Below, one piece after another: positions 7,901 to 15,446 of a stretch of 32,371 nt of DNA. Location: NCBI GenBank assembly GCA_028714955.1, contig JAQTLK010000017.1, positions 1 to 32,371 of the forward strand, read 5' to 3'. The position numbers were made by a program, and so were the translations under genes. Position 1 is the stretch's first letter. Each line of letters starts with the position of its first letter. This stretch comes from Sulfuricella sp. (lineage in GTDB: Bacteria > Pseudomonadota > Gammaproteobacteria > Burkholderiales > Sulfuricellaceae). The notes under the pieces were generated by a model. It worked only from the letters and a program-made list of their open reading frames with translations, ran no database searches and was not told where the DNA came from.

Positions 7901-10555
7901 GTGGGATGCTCTGCACTCTATATTGCCGCGCAACGTGGCCACGTTAATATTTGCCAGCAACTACTGAAGAAGGGGGCAAACATTGATGCCATGAATGCCA
8001 TTGGCTACACCCCCTTGATGGCAGCCATCAAGTCGGGCCATGAAGATGTCGCCATCCTTCTGCTCAAGGCCGGTGCCAACCCTGACCCCGAAGTGGTCGT
8101 CACGGCCGATATTGGCGGCATTGTCAGCCTTACCCCATTGACGCTAGCTGCGTCGAATGAAATTACCGGCATCGTTGGTGAGTTATTGAAGCGCAAGGTC
8201 AATGTGGACAAGTCCAGTGGAGATGGCTGGACGGCACTGAAATATGCTGCCAAAGAAGGTAATATCGAGATAGTCAAAATGCTGCTGAAGGCTGGGGCTT
8301 CGGTAGATATTGCAGACCATGATGGCTGGACACCACTGATGAATGCCGCAGGAGAAGGACATGCGGAGGTTGTGACCCTGCTTTTGAAGCATGGCGCGAA
8401 CCCCAATTGCAGAACCCGCAATGAAGATCCGGCTGAAGCTGATCGCACACCACTCATGGACGCTGCGATCAATGGTTCTGATGACATCGTAAAGGCTTTA
8501 CTCAAAGCTGGCGCAGACACTAACCTGATCAGCGGGAGCGGCTGCACGGCCTTATGCGATGCCGTATTGCGCCGGCATGTCAGCACCACCAAATTGTTAT
8601 TAACTGCCGGAGCCGATCCCAACCTTTATTCCGGCGACAGTCTTCCTGTCATTGCTGCAGCAGCGCTGGGGTCGGAAGAGCTTGGTTTGCCCCCGTCACC
8701 ACAAATCGTTTCATTGCTTCTAAAGCACAAGGCAAACCCCGACGTTAATATTTCGGGCGTATCGCTTCGTTCTGCCGTCAAGAAGCAAGGCGATAAAAAA
8801 ATTATTGATTTGCTTAACCCGCACCTGGGAGAGCCTGAAACTGAAGATCATGATCAGATTTCTGGTGAGCAACTTGTTGATGCCGTCTTATCTGGAGATA
8901 CAGAATTACTAAAAGACCTCCTTGAGGGGGGCGCCGATCCTGATGGGAAATATGAAGGTGTAACCGCCCTCTTTTATGCTTGTAGTGCGGGGGCCGAAGA
9001 GGCTATTTCTCTATTGCTTAGCTACAAAGCCAGCCCAAATGTTGCGAACCAGTTTGGGGTTTCCGCACTGCATCTTGCAGCCATGAACCGTGTAGGAATG
9101 GAAAAGCAGGTACAAGAAAATATTACTCATTACCTGATTGATGCCGGCGCCAACGTGAACTCCCGTAGTGCCTTCGGCCATTTCCCATACGATTCCGCAG
9201 TTATTTACGGATATTTGGAGCTTGCACGTTTCTTTGTTGGAGAAATGAATGCCCTATCCCCACAAATCAATCATCAGGACGATACTGGCCGCACAGTTCT
9301 GTTGTCTGCTGTGCTGGAAAATGATGTTCAGCGAGTCCGCGATTATCTCGCACAAGGTGTTGATGTTAATCGAAGAGATTTGGATGGACAGTCAGCCTTG
9401 TCACTAGCTGTTGAAAATGGCCTTGATGATATAGCAGTCGTATTGAGAGCCGCGGGCGCAGAATCTATAGATTTCAGCGGATTGGAACCCGAACAAGCCA
9501 TGCTTAAGGCAGCCAAGTATGGTGGGACCGGCACGATTCTGGATCTGTTGGAAAAATGCGATTCTCTTGAAGTTACGGATGACGTCGGCAAAACTCCAAT
9601 CATTCTTGCCGCAGAAAATGGCCAAATACCAACGATTAGCGTTTTATTACATAAGGGCGCTTCCATTAATCATCGCAACGATGAGGGGAATTCCGCATAT
9701 CAGGTTGCGGAAGCCACAAACAAGAAATCCGTAATGCGATATTTAGCCAAAATGGGCGCAGAAGATGCCGATCCCGACTTGATTGATGATGGATTACTTG
9801 AAGTTGATAGTCTTGGTTCCGTGACGGGAGAAGCTTTGATGGAAACGGCCATCTTAGGTGATACCCAAAGAACTATGACATTGATAGCCGCTGGTGCTGA
9901 TGTCAACTATGTTGATGACGATGGCCGATCTATATTGATGAGCACAGTTTCGATGCTTGTGGATGGAACGATGAGTCGCCGTTACCTTCGCAACATTGAG
10001 CAAGTGGTAGATTTGTTGCTGACACATGGCGCCAGCCCCAACATTGGGAATGTGCCCCCTCTCGTGCCACCTCTAATGCTTGCAGCCGCGTTCGGGAAGC
10101 TACACCTGGTCAATACCATGATTCGTCATGGCGCCGAATTGGACAAGACTCTTGAGGATGGTTCAACTGCGCTGTGGGTTTCTCTAACGAGGGGTGAGGA
10201 TGCAACCAGTGCGAATGAAGAATGTGCAGTTGCATTAATTAATGCTGGGGCCGATTTGTCGGCCAAATATGAGGATGGAGCAACAATCCTCTCAGCTGCG
10301 GCAGAAAGCGGATTCCTACCTGTTGTCAGAGCTATTCTTGAACGGCGATCGGAAGACATCAACTCACAAGATAAAAATGGAATTACCGCTCTTATGTCCG
10401 CAGCAAATGCAGGCCGCAGCAAGGATGTCGTGGAGATTTTGCTTGAATCTGGCGCTGATCCGGCGATTAAGGATTCGAATGGAGAAACAGCCGCTGACTA
10501 TGCGAATAAGAATGGACATAAAGAAATTGCCGCATTAATGCAGGCTGCGCCATAA
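4964..10555 (+). CDS. Giant ankyrin-repeat protein (1863 aa)
   Basis: Almost the whole protein is ankyrin repeats, the 33-residue helix-turn-helix units that bind partner proteins. By eye I count about 45-50 units of the type TPLxxAAxxGHxxVVxLLLxxGAxxN. There is no signal peptide or membrane segment, so it is probably cytoplasmic, and no catalytic domain is evident. Residues about 787-873 break the array with a very acidic stretch and a Glu/Leu/Lys-rich predicted coiled coil. Residues about 606-731 and 1457-1584 are related six-repeat modules sharing LSLA, LILAA and INHRN signatures, so part of the array arose by block duplication. The ATG has a strong GAGGAG at 4954-4959. It ends 66 bases before brxA, where BREX loci often carry a regulator. 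It may be a scaffold or sensor for the island (inference). Confidence 0.9.
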   Translation: MIFGLFGGDKKRAAELYAAASNGDLQGVRQALEKGADINALDPKFAETALHVAVEKSHTEVVELLLAKGANPDIVSNQHFTPLIIAAAMGDAALPMVELLIAGKANPSLAPTTGPNAGGAPLHIAASKGANAVLDRLLKAGAQPTVLPNGSTLMHMAAIGGDAETVEIVSKAGISVDTPDSQSRTPLHLTAITGNKAAAEGFLKQGAALESRDGEDCTPLMRAALNNQAAVVAVMLKSGANPDIVFTTGESVLSPLYAAAINGYDEVVKLLLDAGTPVAKKVGGLPSVVDMAQEAGHQATVALLKESIRLGKTAADAVKAEKKAGKLQSDLSAAIQALDGGEIRHLAGDKLFKHLPLDLQLLVQSILGDANQIKKLIAAGANPTTRFQELFEGLHPLYAAVSLSRDIATVEALLDGGADLELPCHDSGTALMLAVKEGQGDITQLLLARGAKGNVGDKSGLTALMLAARKGDQPLVDALLASGAEINATYPENGLGAFGFALDQQHTDLAKHLLDKGAKPDFGNVDTLPLAVVEHGDLALIQAIEARGGSIIRDDMKARVAFVAARNKDGEVLDYVLNHGADLNFDNDFNYTPLILASLSNHPELVKRYLERGDDANSRDVDQETALSLAIEKDHREVITLLRQHGAEEHDYPGLSDEKTMLAAATDGALGTILKLRDKGISINTEDAAGNTPLILAAKGGHLGVVRSLYHLGADINHRNHAGISATKQAQELDQQLILTTMKEFVAEDAFEGELKNLSGMIGGLFDIGDTMFGRMSHPYKEHPPYDNPSEDEEDDSAEENELDEEISEKLDQLEELLGRKNVAEKLTQEQMEALREKIESIRSGDTASNLAEEMEELEQLIELFGSIPEEDEVLPPIFAATAEGDIKAFRRLIKSGEDIYSILPDGTTLLITATEHGQENIVAELIKSEVDVNQVREDSFSALLIACFVGHEGIVQALLKGGADVNALYSIGTGHGEVVGCSALYIAAQRGHVNICQQLLKKGANIDAMNAIGYTPLMAAIKSGHEDVAILLLKAGANPDPEVVVTADIGGIVSLTPLTLAASNEITGIVGELLKRKVNVDKSSGDGWTALKYAAKEGNIEIVKMLLKAGASVDIADHDGWTPLMNAAGEGHAEVVTLLLKHGANPNCRTRNEDPAEADRTPLMDAAINGSDDIVKALLKAGADTNLISGSGCTALCDAVLRRHVSTTKLLLTAGADPNLYSGDSLPVIAAAALGSEELGLPPSPQIVSLLLKHKANPDVNISGVSLRSAVKKQGDKKIIDLLNPHLGEPETEDHDQISGEQLVDAVLSGDTELLKDLLEGGADPDGKYEGVTALFYACSAGAEEAISLLLSYKASPNVANQFGVSALHLAAMNRVGMEKQVQENITHYLIDAGANVNSRSAFGHFPYDSAVIYGYLELARFFVGEMNALSPQINHQDDTGRTVLLSAVLENDVQRVRDYLAQGVDVNRRDLDGQSALSLAVENGLDDIAVVLRAAGAESIDFSGLEPEQAMLKAAKYGGTGTILDLLEKCDSLEVTDDVGKTPIILAAENGQIPTISVLLHKGASINHRNDEGNSAYQVAEATNKKSVMRYLAKMGAEDADPDLIDDGLLEVDSLGSVTGEALMETAILGDTQRTMTLIAAGADVNYVDDDGRSILMSTVSMLVDGTMSRRYLRNIEQVVDLLLTHGASPNIGNVPPLVPPLMLAAAFGKLHLVNTMIRHGAELDKTLEDGSTALWVSLTRGEDATSANEECAVALINAGADLSAKYEDGATILSAAAESGFLPVVRAILERRSEDINSQDKNGITALMSAANAGRSKDVVEILLESGADPAIKDSNGETAADYANKNGHKEIAALMQAAP

Positions 10556-10621
10556 AATGCACAATAAAGCCGTGAATACGACTATTACTTACATTTAAGT
10601 CATAAACCGAAACCAAATTTG

Positions 10622-11215
10622 ATGAATATCTACAATGCGGAAATATCCGCTGGTTCTCTTCTGCCTTTGGAAAGCAGGCGTGTGGCAGCTTTGCTACTGA
10701 CACACCCCGACGAGAATCAGTGGCTGCAGGCACTGAACGTGGATAATATTTTACAAAAGAAGAACCCGGCGACAGCCCGACGCCAAGCACGTCTTATCCG
10801 CAACCGACTGGAGACATTGAATGAAGAGGCATGGACGTTGATCGCAAATGGCGAGCAAGAGGTTGCAATCCAACTTTTATTGGCAGCGGCCATCAAGCAC
10901 AGCAGAATGCTCCGAGATTTCCTTCATGATATTTATGCCCAGCAATTGCGCCGACTTGAACACGCCCTGAATCATCATCACTGGGAAGGCTTCCTGACTG
11001 AATGCATCCACCGTGATGCCCAAGTTGCTGACTGGGCAGCTTCGACCAAGGAAAAACTTTTTCAAGTGATCCTCCGGATTCTTGCGGAGGCCAAATATCT
11101 GGACTCAACCAGGAAAATGAATCTCACCCCACCCATGCTGCATCCAACAGTGATCTCATATTTGAAGCGAAATAACGAAACTCAGGTACTGGTGGTAATG
11201 GAGCATGCTAAATGA
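10622..11215 (+). CDS. brxA: BREX protein BrxA (DUF1819)
   Basis: Small helical BREX core protein of the DUF1819 family; related BrxA proteins bind DNA and are needed for full phage protection. The family pattern is visible: LESRRVAALLL near the N-terminus, then LQKKNPATARRQARLIRNRL, and a C-terminal basic segment. The length of 197 residues fits the family. I chose ATG 10622 over the TTG directly before it at 10619; neither has a clear Shine-Dalgarno sequence. The stop overlaps the brxB start (ATGA at 11212-11215), so translation is probably coupled. This is the first gene of the BREX core, and its promoter may lie in the 66-base gap after the ankyrin gene or further upstream. Confidence 0.93.
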   Translation: MNIYNAEISAGSLLPLESRRVAALLLTHPDENQWLQALNVDNILQKKNPATARRQARLIRNRLETLNEEAWTLIANGEQEVAIQLLLAAAIKHSRMLRDFLHDIYAQQLRRLEHALNHHHWEGFLTECIHRDAQVADWAASTKEKLFQVILRILAEAKYLDSTRKMNLTPPMLHPTVISYLKRNNETQVLVVMEHAK

Positions 11216-11790
11216 GCCAAACCTTTGAGGAACGACTCAACCAGATACTTCCCAAGCTGACTTCCCCTGAGTTCCTGAATAACCAGGGGCTTGGCAATGA
11301 GATTGGGTTCTGGATTTTTGACTATCCGCCTGAACGTGAACTAGACATGCGTGATTTCCTTGATGGAAGCATCATGCCAGCCCTCGCCAAGCACCAACCT
11401 CCAGTACGTGCGGTCAAGATTGATTTATTCGATCTGGTCATCAGCCAGCTTGAAGATCGTAAGCTTCTGGATAAAGCCATCGAGATGCAGCGAACTCAAG
11501 GCGATGCCAAAGCTTTGGAATCGTTAAGGCGCGTTCTGAAGGAAGACAAACTGGCTGAACGATTGGTTGCAGAATTGGATATGGCCAATATCGACCTGAT
11601 GATTTTGTCCGGGGTCGGGGCCGTATACCCCATGCTGAGAACGCATACACTGCTTTCGGCACTGCATCCACTCATGAAAGACACCCCATTGCTCATGATG
11701 TATCCGGGCAAGTATGACGGATACTCACTACGGCTCTTCAACAAGCTGGCAGAAGATCATTACTACCGCGCTTTCCGGCTCGTTCCATAA
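11212..11790 (+). CDS. brxB: BREX protein BrxB (DUF1788)
   Basis: Second gene of the type 1 BREX core, 192 residues, DUF1788 family. Family features seen are the N-terminal FEERLNQIL, the central pattern VKIDLFDLVISQLE, and the C-terminal half LMILSGVGAVYPMLRTHTLL followed by PLLMMYPGKYDG and a late YYRAFRLVP. Its biochemical role is not well defined; it is thought to work with BrxC and PglZ. It overlaps brxA by four bases and is followed by brxC after 29 bases. Length and motifs look intact. Confidence 0.93.
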   Translation: MSQTFEERLNQILPKLTSPEFLNNQGLGNEIGFWIFDYPPERELDMRDFLDGSIMPALAKHQPPVRAVKIDLFDLVISQLEDRKLLDKAIEMQRTQGDAKALESLRRVLKEDKLAERLVAELDMANIDLMILSGVGAVYPMLRTHTLLSALHPLMKDTPLLMMYPGKYDGYSLRLFNKLAEDHYYRAFRLVP

Positions 11791-11819
11791 ATAAAATACA
11801 AGTATTGGACTATACGACC

Positions 11820-14800
11820 ATGAAAATCAGGGAGCTGTTTGTCAAGCCGATCGACCGGCCAATCAATGGTGTCATCAAGGCAGATCAGCGTGATGCGGAG
11901 AGCATCTGGCAAGAACTGGATGAATACGTTGTCACCAAGCAGTTGACCGATTATTTCCGGCGCTTTTTTGATGCCTATCATGCCGCCGCCGACAACCCCA
12001 GGGATCCGGTACTGTCTGCACGCATGGGGGTGTGGGTTTCGGGTTTCTTTGGTTCCGGCAAATCACACTTCATCAAGATCCTGTCTTATCTGCTGGAAAA
12101 TATTGAGGCGGTCTCCCCGGTAAATGGACAGGCCAAGCGTGCCGTCGAGTTCTTTGATGAGCACAAGATCAAGGATTCCATGCTGCTGGCCGACATACAG
12201 CGCGCAGTCAAGGGCAGCACGGATGTCATCCTTTTCAATATCGATGCCAAGGCAGACAGCAAATCCGACCGCGATGTCATCCTGCAAGTATTCCTTCGTG
12301 TATTCAATGAAAAGCTGGGTTACTCAGGCGACGCGCCACACATCGCGGAGATGGAGCGCTATCTGGTTACCAAGGGTGTCTACGAGGTTTTCCAGGAGGC
12401 CTTCAAAACAAAGCATGGCTCAACCTGGGAACAGGAGCGGGATGCGGTCGACTTTCTGCGTGATGATGTAGTTCATGCGCTGGCCAAGGCGCTTGGCATG
12501 ACAGAGGAATCTGCCGGTCGCTGGTTCGATAATTCCCGTGACGATTACCGCATCAACATCGAAAGCCTGGCCAAGATGATCCGGGAATACCTGGACACCA
12601 AGCCGGCGGGCCATCGCATTATTTTTCTTGTCGATGAAGTTGGTCAATTTATTGGCGACAACACCCAGCTTATGCTGACCCTGCAGACCATCACTGAGCA
12701 ACTGGGTACGCTTTGTCAGGGTCGCGCCTGGGTAATCGTAACCAGTCAGGAAGACATTGATGCCGCCCTCGGTGAAGCCAATAAGGCAAAATCCCAGGAT
12801 TTCTCAAAGATTCAGGGGCGTTTCCATACCCGGTTATCGTTGGCCAGCTCCAATACCGATGAGGTGATCGGCGAACGTCTGCTATCAAAAACAGAGGCCG
12901 CCCATGTGGCCTTGCGAGATTGCTTTGCCCAGAAGGGCGACATCATCAACAACCAGCTCGCCTTCGTCGGCAATACGGTATCGATGCGAGGCTTCAAGGA
13001 TGCTGCCGAGTTCGTGGCTTATTACCCATTCGCGCCCTATCAGTTCCAGTTGTTGCAGAAGATATTCGAGTCCATCCGCAAGGTAGGCGCCACCGGCAAA
13101 CACTTGTCCAAGGGCGAACGTTCCCTGCTGGACGCCTTCCAGTCCGCAGCAAAATGCAATGCAGATCGTGGCGTCGATGCGCTGGTGCCGTTGTATGATT
13201 TTTATCCATCCATAGAAAGCTTCATCGATACCAACGCCAAGTTATCTATTGATCAAGCCCCGACCAATCCGCTGCTGGAAGCCTATGACGTCAACCTGCT
13301 CAAGGCCATGTTCCTGATCCGCTACATCGGCGACATCCTCAAGCCCAACGTCGATAATCTGGCGACCCTGTGCGTGGACCAAATCGATGCTGACAAGTTG
13401 GCCCTCAAGCGGAAAATCCAGGAAAGCCTGACACGTCTTGAGCAACAGCGCCTCGTCAGCCGTAACGGTGATCTCTGGTATTTCCTGACCAACGAAGAAC
13501 GCGATGTGGCACGAGAGATCGGCCATGTGGAAGTCTCCGCTGCCGAGAAAGCCCGTCTGTTATGCGAACTGTTGTTCGATGACATTCTTGAACAGAAGAC
13601 CAAGGTCAGGCACCGCGACACCAAGGCTGACTATGAAATCAACCGTCTTCTGGACGGTGCGCCGTGGAAAAATGCAAACCATGAACTGACACTGGAAATT
13701 CTTTCTCCGCTTGGCGATGACTATGAGCGTTTTAATGAAGCTCAATGCATTCTGCGCAGCAGTGAAGGAATTGGGCGGGCGCTCATACGTCTGGCGGAAG
13801 GAAACAGGTTCGACATCGAACTGACGCTCTACCAGCAGATCGAGAAATACATCGACAGCCCTAAAGCCAGTAATGCATCGGCATCGCTGAAGAACATCCT
13901 GGTCAACCGCAAGGATGAGAACCGGGAGCGCCGCACCCGGTTGAGGGAGCAACTCAGCACCTTGCTGGTGACGGGCGATTTTTACGCGCTAGGCCAGAAG
14001 CCACAAATCAAGGCAGCCGCGCCTTCTACGCTGATTGATGACCTGGTCAATTACCTGATCTCCAATACCTACACCAAGTTGCCTTACCTCAAGCACCGGT
14101 ATGCCGATTCCATCGCCGAGATACGAGCGGTGCTGAACGCCGATGACATTGGCCAGCATTCATTAGCCTTGAGTGGCGACGAAGGCAATCCGCTTGCCAT
14201 CAAGGAAATGCGCGATTATCTACAGATCAAGGCCAGCACCGAGCGTGTATTGCTTTCCGACGTAGTAGATCGATTTACAGGGATTCCGTGGGGCTGGAAA
14301 CCGGAATGGGAAGTGGTTCTTCTCATCGCGCGTTTGTTCATGGCTGGCGAAATCAAGCTCATGCTGGAAGGCTCGGATCTCGATCCCAAGAGTGCTGTTG
14401 ATCCCTTGACCAAGTCTGTGCGCTTCAAGCAGATTTCCATCCTCAAGCGCAAAACCCCACCAGCAGATGCCCTCAAGCGAGCCAGGGATCTGCACAAAGA
14501 CCTGTTCTCAAATCTGGCGAGGGAGGACGAAGATGGCCTGGTCGCCGATTTCCGTGCAAATCTGGACAATTGGCAAACAGAACTAAAGAGCTTTACCCAT
14601 GCTGCCGCGATGAAGCATTACCCCGGCAAGGACGTCATGGCGCAAGCAGTCAACCGCATCGCCAAGCAGATCGCCATTCGTGATTCCTTCGAGTTCATCG
14701 AAGCACTGCTGACTGGCAAGGATGACTGGCTCGATACCGCCGATGACATTCACGATCTGGTCAGTTTCTACAAAACCCAGATCAAGACATGGAGCCGTAT

Positions 14801-15437
14801 GCTCGAGGCTCTGGAAGGCTTTGCAGATAACCACGACGCCTTGATTAAAGACGCTAAGGCCGCCGCCGCTCTGTTGGATCTGGAAGCCATACGTGATAAC
14901 CCAGCGCCCTATGGTCAAATCAGCCGTATCGAACCCCTGATTGCTACAGTGGAAGGGGTCAACGATGGAATTGCCCAGGATAGGCGCGAAAAAGCTCTGC
15001 TTTCCATCGACAACAAAATTGCCGAGGTCCAGAAGAAACTTGATGCCGTCCAGGCAGAAGCCAGCCTGCGCAACAAAGCACTCATCAAGCTTCAGGAACT
15101 TAAGACCAAGGTGGCGGGGCTATCCAGCATCCCCATGATTTTCTTCTGTCAGGATCAAGCCGGGGATGCGCTCGACGAGGCCATGGCCATCATCGAATCT
15201 GCTCTTCACAAGCCAACGCCAGCAGCACAAGAACCGGGAACTATATCCAAACCGCTCACCACTGGCACTGGCAGCACCGCGACTGTCGCGCCAAAACCCG
15301 CAAAGGTAATCCGGGCAGCTGACCTCGCAACCCAGTCCTACCTGGAAACCGAGGCTGAGGTGGAGGACTACATCGCCAAGCTCAAAGCCGAGTTGATGAC
15401 GGCCATTAGGGCCGGCCAACGTGCCCGCATCCAATAA
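11820..15437 (+). CDS. brxC: BREX large ATPase BrxC (DUF499-like/PglY type)
   Basis: Large P-loop ATPase of the BREX core, 1205 residues. The N-terminus MKIRELFVKPIDRPINGVIKAD is typical of BrxC. Walker A GFFGSGKS lies at residues 75-82 with lysine 81; Walker B IIFLVDEVG contains aspartate 272. The long remainder is mostly helical, ending in a Pro/Ala/Thr-rich linker and a final helical segment. The open frame reaches back to TTG 11805, but ATG 11820 matches the usual BrxC N-terminus and I use it. No strong ribosome site is seen, so it may be translated by coupling with brxB 29 bases upstream. BrxC is one of the most conserved BREX parts and is thought to use ATP to drive assembly or target recognition. 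Confidence 0.95.
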   Translation: MKIRELFVKPIDRPINGVIKADQRDAESIWQELDEYVVTKQLTDYFRRFFDAYHAAADNPRDPVLSARMGVWVSGFFGSGKSHFIKILSYLLENIEAVSPVNGQAKRAVEFFDEHKIKDSMLLADIQRAVKGSTDVILFNIDAKADSKSDRDVILQVFLRVFNEKLGYSGDAPHIAEMERYLVTKGVYEVFQEAFKTKHGSTWEQERDAVDFLRDDVVHALAKALGMTEESAGRWFDNSRDDYRINIESLAKMIREYLDTKPAGHRIIFLVDEVGQFIGDNTQLMLTLQTITEQLGTLCQGRAWVIVTSQEDIDAALGEANKAKSQDFSKIQGRFHTRLSLASSNTDEVIGERLLSKTEAAHVALRDCFAQKGDIINNQLAFVGNTVSMRGFKDAAEFVAYYPFAPYQFQLLQKIFESIRKVGATGKHLSKGERSLLDAFQSAAKCNADRGVDALVPLYDFYPSIESFIDTNAKLSIDQAPTNPLLEAYDVNLLKAMFLIRYIGDILKPNVDNLATLCVDQIDADKLALKRKIQESLTRLEQQRLVSRNGDLWYFLTNEERDVAREIGHVEVSAAEKARLLCELLFDDILEQKTKVRHRDTKADYEINRLLDGAPWKNANHELTLEILSPLGDDYERFNEAQCILRSSEGIGRALIRLAEGNRFDIELTLYQQIEKYIDSPKASNASASLKNILVNRKDENRERRTRLREQLSTLLVTGDFYALGQKPQIKAAAPSTLIDDLVNYLISNTYTKLPYLKHRYADSIAEIRAVLNADDIGQHSLALSGDEGNPLAIKEMRDYLQIKASTERVLLSDVVDRFTGIPWGWKPEWEVVLLIARLFMAGEIKLMLEGSDLDPKSAVDPLTKSVRFKQISILKRKTPPADALKRARDLHKDLFSNLAREDEDGLVADFRANLDNWQTELKSFTHAAAMKHYPGKDVMAQAVNRIAKQIAIRDSFEFIEALLTGKDDWLDTADDIHDLVSFYKTQIKTWSRMLEALEGFADNHDALIKDAKAAAALLDLEAIRDNPAPYGQISRIEPLIATVEGVNDGIAQDRREKALLSIDNKIAEVQKKLDAVQAEASLRNKALIKLQELKTKVAGLSSIPMIFFCQDQAGDALDEAMAIIESALHKPTPAAQEPGTISKPLTTGTGSTATVAPKPAKVIRAADLATQSYLETEAEVEDYIAKLKAELMTAIRAGQRARIQ

Positions 15438-15446
15438 GAAGGCGTC

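Noticed and set aside
4964-10555. Repetitive DNA of the ankyrin gene as a CRISPR or tandem DNA repeat
   Set aside because: Repeats are seen at protein level with about 33-residue spacing and are diverged in bases; there are no identical direct repeats with unique spacers.
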